64,000 nt of DNA from Blastococcus sp. HT6-4 (GCF_039679125.1 NZ_CP155551.1:248001-312000); one strand, 5' to 3'. Shown: positions 38,415 to 47,494, numbered from the stretch's first letter. Translations and numbers: made by a program. Notes: generated by a model from the letters alone, not told the origin.

Positions 38415-39413
38415 ATGAGCATCCAGCCGACACCGGGGCCCCCGCCCTACCAGGAACCGGACGGCGACCGCCGGCCGGAGACGCCCGGGGAGCCGCCCGG
38501 CGGGTCGCCGCAGCGGGAGACGCAGACCGGGCCGCCGACGCTGCGACCGGCCCGGCCGCAGTGGCGGGAGACGCTGAGCCTGCTGCTGCACAACCCGACG
38601 GCGGCCATCGCCGGGGCCCTCCTGCTGCTGATCGTCGTCGTGGCGGTCTTCGACGAGACGTTCGCCCCCGAGGGGGCCAACGCCATCTCCATCGCCGACC
38701 GGCTGGAGTCACCGAGCTGGGAGCACCCGTTCGGCACCGACGACCTCGGGCGGGACATCCTCAGCCGGGTGATCCTCGGCGCCTCGGTGTCGCTGCGGGT
38801 CGGGTTCCTCGCCGTCGGCTTCGCGCTGGTCGTCGGCAGCCTCATCGGGCTGCTCGCCGGTTACTACGGCAAGTGGATCGACGACGTCCTCATGCGGTTC
38901 ATGGACGTGCTGTTCGCGTTCCCGGCGGTGCTGCTGGCGATCGCCGTCCTCGCCGTCCGCGGCCCGGGGTCGGGCAACACCGCCCTGGCCATCGGGATCG
39001 TCTACACGCCGATCTTCGCCCGCGTCACCCGGGCCAGCGTGCTGGGCGTGCGCGAGGAGGTCTACGTGCGGGCCTCCCGGTCGGTGGGGGCCTCGGACTG
39101 GCGGATCCTCAGCCGGCACGTGCTGCCGAACGCGGCGCCGCCGATCATCGTCCAGACCTCGATCAGCCTCGCGTTCGCCGTGCTGGCCGAGGCGGCGCTG
39201 TCCTTCCTCGGTCTGGGCACCCAGCCGCCCAACCCGTCGTGGGGGCTGATGCTGGCCGAGGGGCGTGGCTACATCGAGCTGGCCTGGTGGCTGGCGTTCT
39301 TCCCCGGGATGGCGATCTTCCTGACCGTGCTCTGCTTCAACCTGCTCGGCGACGGGCTCCGCGACGCGCTCGACCCGCGGCAGCGCACGCTGATGGCCGG
39401 GAGCGGGAAGTGA
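38415..39413 (+). CDS. Peptide ABC transporter permease (DppC-like)
   Basis: A 332-residue permease with a proline/glycine-rich cytosolic N-terminal extension (about 1-55) before TM1. The characteristic FGTDDLGRDILSRVILGASVS follows, then five further TM helices. The EAA motif is EEVYVRASRSVGASDWRIL, which contacts the ATPases. It pairs with the upstream permease to form the translocation pore. ATG 38415. Its stop overlaps the GTG of the ATPase gene that follows. Confidence 0.92.
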   Translation: MSIQPTPGPPPYQEPDGDRRPETPGEPPGGSPQRETQTGPPTLRPARPQWRETLSLLLHNPTAAIAGALLLLIVVVAVFDETFAPEGANAISIADRLESPSWEHPFGTDDLGRDILSRVILGASVSLRVGFLAVGFALVVGSLIGLLAGYYGKWIDDVLMRFMDVLFAFPAVLLAIAVLAVRGPGSGNTALAIGIVYTPIFARVTRASVLGVREEVYVRASRSVGASDWRILSRHVLPNAAPPIIVQTSISLAFAVLAEAALSFLGLGTQPPNPSWGLMLAEGRGYIELAWWLAFFPGMAIFLTVLCFNLLGDGLRDALDPRQRTLMAGSGK

Positions 39414-40483
39414 GCGAGCCGGTGCTGGAGGTCGAGGACCTGCGGGTGCGGCTGCGGACGCCGCGCGGCCCGGCCGACGTCGTGAACGGGCTGAGCTACA
39501 CCGTGGGCGCGGGGGAGACGGTCGCCGTCGTCGGTGAGTCCGGCAGCGGGAAGAGCGTCTCCGTGCTGGCCCTGCTCGGGCTGCTGCCCGCCCGGGTCGC
39601 GACGGTCACCGGCCGGGCGCTGCTGCGGGGCGAGGACCTGCTGACCATGCCGCCCGAGCGGCTGCGCCAGGTGCGCGGGCCGGGCGCCGGCATGGTGTTC
39701 CAGGACCCGATGACCTCGCTGAACCCGGTGCTCACGATCGGCCGGCAGCTGGTCGAGGGCATCCGGGCGCACGGCGACGTCTCGAGGTCCGCCGCCCGCG
39801 CCCGGGCCGCCGAGCTGCTGCGCGAGGTGGGCCTGCCCGATCCCGACGGGGCCCTGGACCGCTATCCGCACGAGCTGTCGGGCGGGATGCGCCAGCGGGT
39901 GGTCATCGCGATCGCGCTGAGCAACTCGCCGTCGCTGCTGATCGCCGACGAGGCGACGACGGCGCTGGACGTCACGGTGCAGGCGCAGATCATCGAGCTG
40001 GTCGAGAAGCTGCAGGCCGAGCACGGCACCGGCGTCATCTGGATCACCCACGACCTCGGGGTGGTCGCCGGCATCGCCGACCGGGTGCTGGTCATGTACG
40101 GCGGGCGCTGCGTGGAGGACGGCACGGTCGACGACGTCCTGGAGCGCCCGGCGCACCCGTACACGCGCGGGCTGCTGGGCTCGCTGCCCGACCTGGCCGC
40201 GCCCGTCGGCCCCGACGGCGAGGTGCCCGAGCTGACCGCGGTCCCCGGGCTGCCGCCGCCGCCCACCGACCTGCCGCCCGGCTGCGTCTTCTGGCCGCGG
40301 TGCCCGGTGCGGGCCGATCCGCGCTGCGAGACCGAGCAGCCGCCGCTGGCGATCGTCTCCCGGACCGCGGGGGACGGGGCCGCCGGCGCGACCGCGTCCG
40401 GGACGTACCGGGGCGACGGGGGTGCCCTGCCGCACCGCGCGGCGACCTGGTGCACGGAGACGGCGGACAGGGGGCAGGGATGA
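39410..40483 (+). CDS. Peptide ABC transporter ATP-binding protein (DppD-like)
   Basis: A 357-residue ATPase. Walker A is [11 protein letters not shown] (about 41), the Q-loop is [11 protein letters not shown], the signature is LSGGMRQR, Walker B is [12 protein letters not shown], and the H-loop is WITHDLG. The C-terminal oligopeptide-transporter extension carries cysteines in [11 protein letters not shown] and RCETEQPP, typical of a 4Fe-4S cluster in Dpp/Opp ATPases. The start is GTG 39410, in GTGA overlap with the permease stop. It works as a heterodimer with the next gene product. Confidence 0.93.
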   Translation: MSEPVLEVEDLRVRLRTPRGPADVVNGLSYTVGAGETVAVVGESGSGKSVSVLALLGLLPARVATVTGRALLRGEDLLTMPPERLRQVRGPGAGMVFQDPMTSLNPVLTIGRQLVEGIRAHGDVSRSAARARAAELLREVGLPDPDGALDRYPHELSGGMRQRVVIAIALSNSPSLLIADEATTALDVTVQAQIIELVEKLQAEHGTGVIWITHDLGVVAGIADRVLVMYGGRCVEDGTVDDVLERPAHPYTRGLLGSLPDLAAPVGPDGEVPELTAVPGLPPPPTDLPPGCVFWPRCPVRADPRCETEQPPLAIVSRTAGDGAAGATASGTYRGDGGALPHRAATWCTETADRGQG

Positions 40484-41517
40484 GCGACGACGTGCTGGTC
40501 GCCGCGCGCGGGGTGGAGGTGCACTTCCCGGTCGGCGCGAGCGGGGTCCGCCGGAGGCCCACGGGCCTGCTGCGGGCGGTCGACGGCGTGGACCTCGACA
40601 TCCTCCGCGGGGAGGCGCTCGGGCTGGTGGGGGAGTCGGGCTGCGGCAAGTCGACGCTGGGCAACGCGCTGCTGCACCTGGTGCCGCCCACCGGGGGCAC
40701 GGTGACCTTCGACGGCCAGGACGTCGCCGCGATGGACCGCCGCGGCCTCAAGGAGATGCGCCGCCGGGCCGGGATGGTGTTCCAGGACCCGTTCGCCTCG
40801 CTCGATCCGCGCCGCACGGTGGCGCAGACGGTGAGCGAGCCCCTGGAGGTGCACGGGCTGCGGTCGGGCAAGCGGGAGCGGGCCGCGCGGGTGGGGGAGC
40901 TACTGGAGCTCGTGGGGCTGGACCCCGCGGTGGCCGGCCGCTACCCGCACGAGTTCTCCGGTGGCCAGCGGCAACGCGTCGGCATCGCCAGGGCGCTGGC
41001 CGGTGAGCCGGACTTCCTGGTGTGCGACGAGGCGATCGCCTCCCTCGACGTCAGCGTGCAGGCCCAGGTGCTCAACCTGCTGCGCCGGCTGCAGCGGCAG
41101 CTGGGGCTCACGCTGCTGTTCATCTCCCACGACCTGTCCGCCGTCCGGCACATCTCCGACCGGATCGCCGTCATGTACCTGGGGCGGATCGTGGAGCTCG
41201 GGCCGGCGGCGGCCGTGGGCACCGAGCCGCAGATGCCCTACACGCAGGCCCTGCTGTCGGCGGTGCCGGTGCCGCACCCGGCGCTGGAGCGGCAGCGGAA
41301 ACGGATCGTGCTGCGCGGCGACGTCCCCTCGCCGGCGGCCGTGCCCAGCGGCTGCCGGTTCCGCACCCGCTGCCCCTACGTGTTCGAGCCGTGCGACGAC
41401 GTCGACCCGGCGCTGCAGCCGGCCGGGGTGCCCGGTCAGCTCGCGGCCTGCCACCTGCACGGCGTCGCCGGCACGCCGGTCGAGCGGACGCCGGAGGGCG
41501 TCACCGCCGAACCCTGA
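40480..41517 (+). CDS. Peptide ABC transporter ATP-binding protein (DppF-like)
   Basis: A 345-residue partner ATPase. Walker A is [12 protein letters not shown] (about 49), the Q-loop is [11 protein letters not shown], the signature is FSGGQRQR, Walker B is [12 protein letters not shown], and the H-loop is LFISHDLS. The C-terminal cysteine set [16 protein letters not shown] again suggests a 4Fe-4S site. ATG 40480 overlaps the previous stop (ATGA). It ends the importer operon, 15 bp before the convergent MFS gene. Confidence 0.93.
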   Translation: MSDDVLVAARGVEVHFPVGASGVRRRPTGLLRAVDGVDLDILRGEALGLVGESGCGKSTLGNALLHLVPPTGGTVTFDGQDVAAMDRRGLKEMRRRAGMVFQDPFASLDPRRTVAQTVSEPLEVHGLRSGKRERAARVGELLELVGLDPAVAGRYPHEFSGGQRQRVGIARALAGEPDFLVCDEAIASLDVSVQAQVLNLLRRLQRQLGLTLLFISHDLSAVRHISDRIAVMYLGRIVELGPAAAVGTEPQMPYTQALLSAVPVPHPALERQRKRIVLRGDVPSPAAVPSGCRFRTRCPYVFEPCDDVDPALQPAGVPGQLAACHLHGVAGTPVERTPEGVTAEP

Positions 41518-41532
41518 CCCCCATCGGGGAGC

Positions 41533-42735
41533 TCAGACCGATGTGCCGACCAGCCGGGGGCGGGCGGCGGCCAGGCCGACGACGAGCTGCGCGACCACGA
41601 CGAACAGCAGCGCCACCAGCCCGGGCCGCCAGCCGCCGGTGACCTCGTGCAGCAGCCCGACGCCGAGCGGGCCGGTGGCGGCCACCAGGTAGCCGACGCT
41701 CTGCGCCGCGGCGGACAACCGCCCGGTCTGGGCGGGGTCCCGGGTGCGCTGCAGGATGAGCGTCATGGCCAGGGGGAACGCCGTGCCGGTGCCGATGCCG
41801 TAGAGCAGCGTCCACAGCAGGGGAGCCGCCGCCGGGGCGAGGATCAGGCCGGTGATCCCGGCGAGGACCGGCAGCGTGCCGACGAGCACCCAGCCGCCCT
41901 GGCCGGGTCGCCGGGCCGCGAGCGGGGGGACGACCAGCGACGCGGGGATGCCCAGCGCCGCCGCCAGCGCCAGCAGCCCGCCGGCGGCGACGGGGGAGAC
42001 GCCGGCCTCGGCCTCGAGGATCTCGGCCAGCCAGGTGAGCATCGCGTAGAACGACAGCGACTGGAGGCCGAAGAAGAGCGTGACGGCGAGCGCCACGCGG
42101 TCGCGCAGGACGGCGGTGCGGGCGCCCGCGGGAGCCGGTGGCGGGGGCGGGACGTGGCGGCGCGCACGGGCGAGGGCGGCGACGGCGACCAGGGCGGCCA
42201 GCACCGGCACGCCCCACAGCAGCAGGCCGAGGACGGCGCTGCCGGCGGCGGTGGCCAGCGGCTGCGCCAGCCCGGCCCCGATGCTGGCCGACGCCGCCAT
42301 CGAGGCGACGATCATCCCGACGACGACCGCGCTGCGTGCGCCGTACTCCGCCCGCGCCACCGCGGGCAGCAGGACGTTGGCGATCGCGATGCCGCCGGTG
42401 AGCAGCACCGTGCCGACGTAGAGCCCGGGTGTGGCCGCGAGGCGCACCAGGATCCCCACCGCCAGCAGGACGACGCCGACCAGCACGGCGCGGTGCAGGC
42501 CGACGCGCGTGGCGAGGGCGGGGGCGAACGGCGAGACCAGCCCGAAGCAGACCAGCGGCAGGGCGGTGACGACGGCGAGCGCCCCGGTGGAGAGCGCGAG
42601 CTCGCCGCCGAGCTCGGCGAGCAGCGGACCCACCGCGGCGAAGGGCGCGCGCAGGCAGAGCGCCACCAGGACGAGGGCGAGGGCGGGCAGCACCAGCCGC
42701 CAGGTGGCCCGCGGCCTCCGGTCGGTGGTGGTCAC
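41533..42735 (-). CDS. MFS transporter, CynX/NimT family
   Basis: A 400-residue membrane protein with twelve predicted TM helices. It has the CynX-family opening ALCLRAPFAAVGPLL and a central charged, proline-rich cytoplasmic loop RRHVPPPPPAPAG at about 190-205. CynX relatives move small anions such as cyanate or nitroaromatics; the substrate here is unknown. GTG 42735 overlaps the iclR stop (GTGA), so it is co-expressed with that regulator. It is convergent with the peptide importer. Confidence 0.88.
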   Translation of the reverse strand: MTTTDRRPRATWRLVLPALALVLVALCLRAPFAAVGPLLAELGGELALSTGALAVVTALPLVCFGLVSPFAPALATRVGLHRAVLVGVVLLAVGILVRLAATPGLYVGTVLLTGGIAIANVLLPAVARAEYGARSAVVVGMIVASMAASASIGAGLAQPLATAAGSAVLGLLLWGVPVLAALVAVAALARARRHVPPPPPAPAGARTAVLRDRVALAVTLFFGLQSLSFYAMLTWLAEILEAEAGVSPVAAGGLLALAAALGIPASLVVPPLAARRPGQGGWVLVGTLPVLAGITGLILAPAAAPLLWTLLYGIGTGTAFPLAMTLILQRTRDPAQTGRLSAAAQSVGYLVAATGPLGVGLLHEVTGGWRPGLVALLFVVVAQLVVGLAAARPRLVGTSV

Positions 42736-43535
42736 GAGCCGGCGCGGCGGCCGAGGTCCTGCTCGATCTGCGCCGCCGTCTCCAGGAGCGGGGGCACGTA
42801 GTCGTGCTCCAGCTGGTCGAGCGAGGTGCGGCTGGCGCTGACGGAGAGGTTGACCGCGGCGACGACGGCACCGGAGCGGTCGCAGACGGGCGCGGCCGCC
42901 GAGCGCAGACCCTCCTCCAGCTCCTGGTCGACCATCGCGTAGCCCTGCTCACGCACGGCGACGAGCGTGCGCCGCAGCTCGGCGGCGTCGGTGACGGTGC
43001 GGTCGGTCAGCCGCGCCAGCTCGGCGCGCTCGAGGTACGCATCGAGCTCGGCGTCGGGGAGGCCGGCGAGCAGGACGCGCCCCATGGACGTGGCGTACGC
43101 GGGGAACCGGGTGCCGACGGTGATCAGCACGGTCATGATCCGCTTGGTGTGCACCCTGGCCACGTAGACGACGTCGTCGCCGTCGAGGACCGACAGCGAC
43201 GACGACTCCTCCACCCGGCCGACCAGCGTCTCCAGGTGCGGCTGGGCGACCTCGGGCAGGGTGAGCCCGGACAGGTAGGAGTAGCCGAGCTCGAGCACGC
43301 GGGGCCGCAGGGAGAACTCGCGGCCGTCGGCGCGCACGTAGCCGAGCTGGACGAGGGTGAGCAGGAAGCGGCGTGCGGCCGCGCGGGTGAGCCCGGTCGC
43401 CCGGGCGACCTCGCTGAGCTGGAGCCGCGGGTGCTCGGCGTCGAAGGCCCGGATGACCGCGAGACCGCGGTCGAGGGACTGCACGAACGTGCCGTCCCGG
43501 ACTGGCGCCGGAGGCTCGTCGGGCACGGATGTCAC
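42732..43535 (-). CDS. IclR-family transcriptional regulator (PcaR/PobR-like)
   Basis: A 267-residue regulator. The N-terminal winged helix is at about 18-75 (FVQSLDRGLAVIRAF, SEVARATGLTRAAARRFL). The C-terminal IclR effector domain follows (SLSVLDGDDVVYVAR, TSMGRVLLAGL, AMVDQELEEGLRSAAAPV). PcaR-type IclR proteins often control aromatic-acid catabolism and uptake. It forms an operon with the CynX-type MFS gene and is divergent from the NitT/TauT-like ABC importer. It therefore probably regulates both transporters through the palindromes at 43591 and 43690. Confidence 0.9.
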   Translation of the reverse strand: MTSVPDEPPAPVRDGTFVQSLDRGLAVIRAFDAEHPRLQLSEVARATGLTRAAARRFLLTLVQLGYVRADGREFSLRPRVLELGYSYLSGLTLPEVAQPHLETLVGRVEESSSLSVLDGDDVVYVARVHTKRIMTVLITVGTRFPAYATSMGRVLLAGLPDAELDAYLERAELARLTDRTVTDAAELRRTLVAVREQGYAMVDQELEEGLRSAAAPVCDRSGAVVAAVNLSVSASRTSLDQLEHDYVPPLLETAAQIEQDLGRRAGS

Positions 43536-43590
43536 GGCGCTCCTTCGGTCCGGTCGGTGGTGAGCGGCATCACTCTACGGTGCGCATGCT

Positions 43591-43602
43591 GAACGCGCGT
43601 TC
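43591..43602. promoter_or_regulatory. Perfect 12-bp palindrome in the iclR/ABC intergenic region
   Basis: GAACGCGCGTTC lies 56 bp upstream of the iclR start. Its GAAC/GTTC ends recur in the palindrome at 43690-43706. It is a candidate IclR-binding site. Confidence 0.5.
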
Positions 43603-43689
43603 GGTGTGCGCACGGATACGACACCGTCACGACCGTTTGACGTGACAGCCCTCACGTGCCAGCGTTTCAGCGTTCACATCGCACACACC

Positions 43690-43706
43690 CGTTCGCAGAG
43701 CGAACG
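43690..43706. promoter_or_regulatory. 17-bp palindrome upstream of the ABC importer operon
   Basis: CGTTCGC-AGA-GCGAACG has perfect 7-bp arms and lies 31 bp before the ATG of the substrate-binding protein gene. It is the best candidate operator for IclR control of the importer. Confidence 0.6.
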
Positions 43707-43737
43707 AGTCGTGATCCGGTCGATCGAAGGGGAACCC

Positions 43738-44718
43738 ATGCGCCGCACCGTGGCTGCGCTCGTGACTGCGCCGTTGATGCTGGTCGCCGCCTGCGGCGGC
43801 TCCGACGAGGAGTCGGGCACCGCCACCACCACCGCCGGTGGCGGTGAGGGTGGCGGGCTGGAGCAGGTGTCGGTCGGTGTGATCCCCATCGTCGACGTCG
43901 CGCCGATCTACCTCGGCGACCAGCAGGGCTTCTTCGAGGACTGCGGCCTGGACCTCACCCTGGAGACCGGCCAGGGCGGCGCCGCCATCGTCCCCGCGGT
44001 CGTCAGCGGTCAGTCGGAGTTCGGCTTCAGCAACATCACCTCGCTGCTGCTGGCCTCCAGCGAGGGCCTGCCGCTGCAGGTCGTCGCGAACGGTGTCGCC
44101 TCGACCGGTGAGCAGGGCGAGGACTTCGGCGCCGTCATCACGACCCCGGACAGCGGCATCACCGGCGCCGCGGACCTCGCCGGCCGGACCGTGGCCGTCA
44201 ACACGCTGAACAACATCGGGACGACGACGGTGCGCGAGTCGGTGCGGGCCGCCGGCGGCGATCCGGACAGCATCCAGTTCGTGGAGCTGCCGTTCCCGGA
44301 GATGCCGGCCGCCCTCCAGCAGGGCAACGTGGACGCCGCCTGGGTCGTGGAGCCGTTCCTGGCCCTGGCGACCGACGAGGGCGCGCAGGTCGTGACGTCG
44401 AACTTCGTCGACACCGCCGACGACCTGACCGTGGCCGCGTACTTCACCAGCCAGCAGTACGCGCAGCAGAACCCCGAGGTCGTCGAGTGCTTCAGCTCCG
44501 CGATGGAGCAGTCGCTGGAGTACGCGCAGGAGAACCCGGACGCCGTCCGGGAGATCCTCGGCGAGTACACCCAGATCGACCCGGCCATCGCCGAGGAGAT
44601 GACGCTGCCGGCCTGGCCGACCGAGATCAACCGCGACTCGGTGCAGACCCTGTCCGACCTCGCGGTCGAGGACGGGTTGCTCGACGAGGCACCGGACCTG
44701 GACGCCCTGCTGCCGTGA
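43738..44718 (+). CDS. NitT/TauT-type ABC substrate-binding lipoprotein (NMT1/THI5-like)
   Basis: A 326-residue secreted lipoprotein. The signal peptide ends in LMLVAAC (lipobox), followed by a Ser/Thr/Gly linker. The SsuA/THI5-like fold contains VAPIYLGDQQGFFEDCGLDL and WVVEPFLALATDEG. Ligands of this family include sulfonates, nitrate, pyrimidine precursors and aromatic acids; none can be chosen here. ATG 43738 has GAAGGGGAAC upstream. It is the first of four importer genes and the next start overlaps its stop. Confidence 0.92.
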   Translation: MRRTVAALVTAPLMLVAACGGSDEESGTATTTAGGGEGGGLEQVSVGVIPIVDVAPIYLGDQQGFFEDCGLDLTLETGQGGAAIVPAVVSGQSEFGFSNITSLLLASSEGLPLQVVANGVASTGEQGEDFGAVITTPDSGITGAADLAGRTVAVNTLNNIGTTTVRESVRAAGGDPDSIQFVELPFPEMPAALQQGNVDAAWVVEPFLALATDEGAQVVTSNFVDTADDLTVAAYFTSQQYAQQNPEVVECFSSAMEQSLEYAQENPDAVREILGEYTQIDPAIAEEMTLPAWPTEINRDSVQTLSDLAVEDGLLDEAPDLDALLP

Positions 44719-45566
44719 CCGGGTCGACCGCTACCCGGGCGTCGGCGGACCCCGCCGCGCCGCCGGCCCGCTCCCCGCGAGCGGGCCGGCGGCGGACGGT
44801 CCCGGCCTGGGCCCTGGGGCTGCTCGGCCTGATCGCGCTGATCGTGCTGGTCGAGGTGGCGCCGCGGATCGGGCTCGTCCCGCGGCGCTGGTTCCCGCCG
44901 TCGTCGGAGATCGGCGCGGAGCTGGTCGTGCAGTTCGGCCGCCCCGAGTTCTGGACCGCCGTCCTCGAGACCCTGAAGGGCTGGGCGATCGGCCTGGCCA
45001 TCGCCGCGGTGGCCGGCGTGCTGCTGGGGCTGCTCCTCGGCACCTTCCGGTTCGCCCGGGAGTTCACCGCCTCCACCATCGAGTTCCTGCGCCCGATCCC
45101 GTCGGTGGCGCTCATCCCGATCGCCGTCCTGCTGTACGGCAACGACCTGCAGAGCGAGCTGCTCCTGGTCGTCTACGCGGCCTTCTGGCAGATCCTCATC
45201 CAGGTGCTCTACGGCGTGCAGGACGTCGACCCGGTCGCGCAGGACACCGCGCGCGCCTACGGGCTGGGTCCCTGGGCGCGGGTCCGCCACGTCACCTGGC
45301 CCACCGCGCTGCCGTACGTGATGACCGGGCTGCGCCTCGGGGCCGCCGTCGCGCTGATCCTCGCGGTCACCGCCGAGCTCGTCATCGGCACGGCGGGCCT
45401 GGGCAATCTGCTCTCCACGGCCCAGAGCAGCGGCGCGGTCGTGGCCGCGTACGCGATCGTCGTGACCACGGGCATCCTGGGCGTGATCGTCAACCTCGTC
45501 TTCCGGGCCGTCGAGCGGCGGACGCTGTCCTGGCACCCGTCCCAGCGAGCGGAGGTGGCGGCATGA
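44715..45566 (+). CDS. NitT/TauT-type ABC transporter permease (first)
   Basis: A 283-residue permease with a 30-residue charged cytoplasmic head, then about six TM helices. The family motif is EFLRPIPSVALIPIAVLLYG, and the EAA loop is VAQDTARAYGLGPWARVRHVTWP. GTG 44715 overlaps the preceding TGA (GTGA). It forms the membrane channel with the next permease. Confidence 0.92.
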   Translation: MTGSTATRASADPAAPPARSPRAGRRRTVPAWALGLLGLIALIVLVEVAPRIGLVPRRWFPPSSEIGAELVVQFGRPEFWTAVLETLKGWAIGLAIAAVAGVLLGLLLGTFRFAREFTASTIEFLRPIPSVALIPIAVLLYGNDLQSELLLVVYAAFWQILIQVLYGVQDVDPVAQDTARAYGLGPWARVRHVTWPTALPYVMTGLRLGAAVALILAVTAELVIGTAGLGNLLSTAQSSGAVVAAYAIVVTTGILGVIVNLVFRAVERRTLSWHPSQRAEVAA

Positions 45567-46336
45567 GCGTGCTGCGTCGCCTCGCGATGACCCTCGGCCT
45601 GCCGGTCATCCTGTTCGCCGCCTGGTGGTTCGCCAGCGCCGGCAGCACCAGTTTCTTCTTCCCGCCGCTGTCGGAGATCCTCGACAGCCTCGTCGAGGAG
45701 TGGTTCGGCCCGCGCCTGGTCGCCGACGTCTGGCCGAGCCTCTACCGGCTGGCGGCCGGCTACGCCCTCGCCGTCCTGGTGTCCCTGGCCCTCGGCGTGC
45801 TCATCGGCACCTCGCGCACGGTCCGGGCCCTGACCGAACCGGTCTTCGAGTTCTTCCGGGCCATCCCGCCGCCGGTGCTGGTGCCGATCTTCATCCTGCT
45901 GCTCGGCCTCGGCGACGGCATGAAGATCGTCGTCATCGCCTTCGGCTGCATGTGGCCGATCCTGCTGAACACCGTGGAGGGCGTGCGTGCCGTCGACGAC
46001 GTGCTCAGCGACACCGGCACCGTCTACGGCCTGCGCGGCTGGTCGCGGCTGCGGCACCTGGTGCTGCCGAGTGCCAGCCCGCAGATCTTCGCCGGCCTCC
46101 GCCAGGGGCTCTCGGTCGCGATCATCCTCATGGTCATCAGCGAGCTGTTCGCCGCCACCAACGGGCTGGGCTACGCGGTCGTCCAGGCGCAGCGCAGCTT
46201 CGCCATCCCGGAGACGTGGGCGGGCATGATCATGCTCGGCCTGCTCGGCTTCCTGCTGGCCCTGCTGTTCCGCGTGGTCGAGAGCCGGCAGCTCGCCTGG
46301 TACCACGGCCTGCGCCGCGCCCAGCGCTCCTCCTGA
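45563..46336 (+). CDS. NitT/TauT-type ABC transporter permease (second)
   Basis: A 257-residue permease paralogous to its neighbour. Its family motif is EFFRAIPPPVLVPIFILLLG and its EAA loop is VLSDTGTVYGLRGWSRLRHLVLP. About six TM helices begin directly after a short basic leader. ATG 45563 overlaps the preceding stop (ATGA). Two different permease genes imply a heterodimeric channel. Confidence 0.92.
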   Translation: MSVLRRLAMTLGLPVILFAAWWFASAGSTSFFFPPLSEILDSLVEEWFGPRLVADVWPSLYRLAAGYALAVLVSLALGVLIGTSRTVRALTEPVFEFFRAIPPPVLVPIFILLLGLGDGMKIVVIAFGCMWPILLNTVEGVRAVDDVLSDTGTVYGLRGWSRLRHLVLPSASPQIFAGLRQGLSVAIILMVISELFAATNGLGYAVVQAQRSFAIPETWAGMIMLGLLGFLLALLFRVVESRQLAWYHGLRRAQRSS

Positions 46337-46363
46337 CCTCCTCACCTCCGGGAAGGGTTCCCC

Positions 46364-47224
46364 ATGCTCGACGTCCGCGGCATCAAGAAGGTCTACGAGA
46401 GCAAGGACCGCACGGTCGAGGCCGTCCGCGACCTCACGTTCACGCTCCCGGCCGGGGAGCTCGCCTGCCTGGTGGGGCCCTCCGGCTGCGGCAAGACGAC
46501 GCTGCTGAAGATCATGTCCGGCCTCCTGGACCCGACCGAGGGCGAGGTGCTGCTCGAGGGGCAGCGCGTGCAGGGCCCGCCACCGGGCATGGCCGTGGTC
46601 TTCCAGGAGTACGGCCGCAGCCTCTTCCCGTGGATGACCGTGCGGGAGAACGTCGAGCTGCCGCTGAAGCAGAAGAAGCTGCCCACCGCCCGACGCACGG
46701 AGCTGGTGGAGGAGTCGCTGTCCGCCGTCGGCCTGGGCGAGGCGCACGCGGCCTACCCGTGGCAGCTGTCGGGCGGCATGCAGCAGCGCGTGGCCATCGC
46801 GCGGGCGGTCGCCTACGAGCCGCACGTGCTGCTGATGGACGAGCCGTTCGCGGCCGTCGACGCGCAGACCCGCGCCGACCTCGAGGACCTCATCCGCGAC
46901 CTGTGGCACCGGTTCAAGGTCACGACGCTCTTCGTCACCCACGACATCGACGAGGCCGTCTACCTGGGTCAGCGGGTGCTCATCCTGTCCAACTCGCCGA
47001 CGGTGATCCGCGACGACCTCGCCATCGACCTGCCCGACGAGCGCGACCAGCTCACCACCCGCTCCTCCCCGCGGTTCGCCGAGCTGCGGGCCCGGGTCTA
47101 CGAGCAGATCCACCGGTCCAAGGACGAGTCGGCCGCCGACGGCGGCCCCGAGAGCGCCACGCCGCTGGCGCCGAGCCCGGTCACCGGCCCGGCCCCGGCC
47201 GCACCGGACCACTCCGGCTTCTGA
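46364..47224 (+). CDS. NitT/TauT-type ABC transporter ATP-binding protein
   Basis: A 286-residue ATPase. Walker A is VGPSGCGKTTLL (about 39), the Q-loop is VVFQEYGRSLFPW, the signature is LSGGMQQR, Walker B is LLMDEPFAAVD, and the H-loop is FVTHDIDEA. An alanine/proline-rich C-terminal tail of about 35 residues has no recognised function. The ATG lies 28 bp after the permease and follows GGGAAGGG. It completes the importer operon. Confidence 0.93.
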   Translation: MLDVRGIKKVYESKDRTVEAVRDLTFTLPAGELACLVGPSGCGKTTLLKIMSGLLDPTEGEVLLEGQRVQGPPPGMAVVFQEYGRSLFPWMTVRENVELPLKQKKLPTARRTELVEESLSAVGLGEAHAAYPWQLSGGMQQRVAIARAVAYEPHVLLMDEPFAAVDAQTRADLEDLIRDLWHRFKVTTLFVTHDIDEAVYLGQRVLILSNSPTVIRDDLAIDLPDERDQLTTRSSPRFAELRARVYEQIHRSKDESAADGGPESATPLAPSPVTGPAPAAPDHSGF

Positions 47225-47281
47225 CCGGTTCGCACTGGCTCGACGTCGCGCGCGGGTGAGGCACTAGCCTCGACGGCGCCA

Positions 47282-47368
47282 GGAGGGCTCGCCTAGTGGC
47301 CGATGGCGGCGGTCTTGAAAACCGCTATGGGGTAACACCCATCGTGGGTTCGAATCCCACGCCCTCCG
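47282..47368 (+). tRNA. tRNA-Ser (anticodon UGA)
   Basis: The 87-nt gene folds as a class II tRNA. The acceptor GGAGGGC pairs with GCCCTCC (47361-47367), with discriminator G at 47368. The anticodon stem-loop GCGGTCTTGAAAACCGC presents TGA. A long variable arm (ATGGGGTAACACCCAT) and the T loop GGGTTCGAATCCC follow. CCA is not encoded. A weak -10-like TAGCCT sits at 47265-47270. Confidence 0.97.
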
Positions 47369-47396
47369 CTCTGTGATGTCGCAGGACATCGGCATA

Positions 47397-47425
47397 GCCC
47401 GGACCCACGATTCGTGGGTCCGGGC
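47397..47425 (+). terminator. Hairpin terminator of tRNA-Ser (unit 1)
   Basis: Arms GCCCGGACCCACGA (47397-47410) and TCGTGGGTCCGGGC (47412-47425) are exactly complementary and followed by GTTTGTCATTT, a T-rich run. This fits an intrinsic terminator 28 bp after the tRNA. Confidence 0.8.
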
Positions 47426-47467
47426 GTTTGTCATTTCCGGGTGTGATGTCTCAGGACGTCCCGGACG

Positions 47468-47494
47468 CCCGGACCCACGGATCGTGGGTCCGGG
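47468..47494 (+). terminator. Second hairpin (unit 2)
   Basis: CCCGGACCCACG (47468-47479) pairs with CGTGGGTCCGGG (47483-47494), loop GAT. No T-run follows. It is a duplicate of the unit 1 hairpin and may be a back-up terminator. Confidence 0.65.

Larger units (their letters stand above)
47372..47494. repeat. Tandem duplicated hairpin unit behind tRNA-Ser (period 70 bp)
   Basis: Unit 1 starts TGTGATGTCGCAGGACATC at 47372 and unit 2 starts TGTGATGTCTCAGGACGTC at 47442. In both, a GGACCCACG...CGTGGGTCC hairpin follows at the same spacing (26 nt from unit start). The TGTGATGTC/GACATC part can itself pair. Confidence 0.75.
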
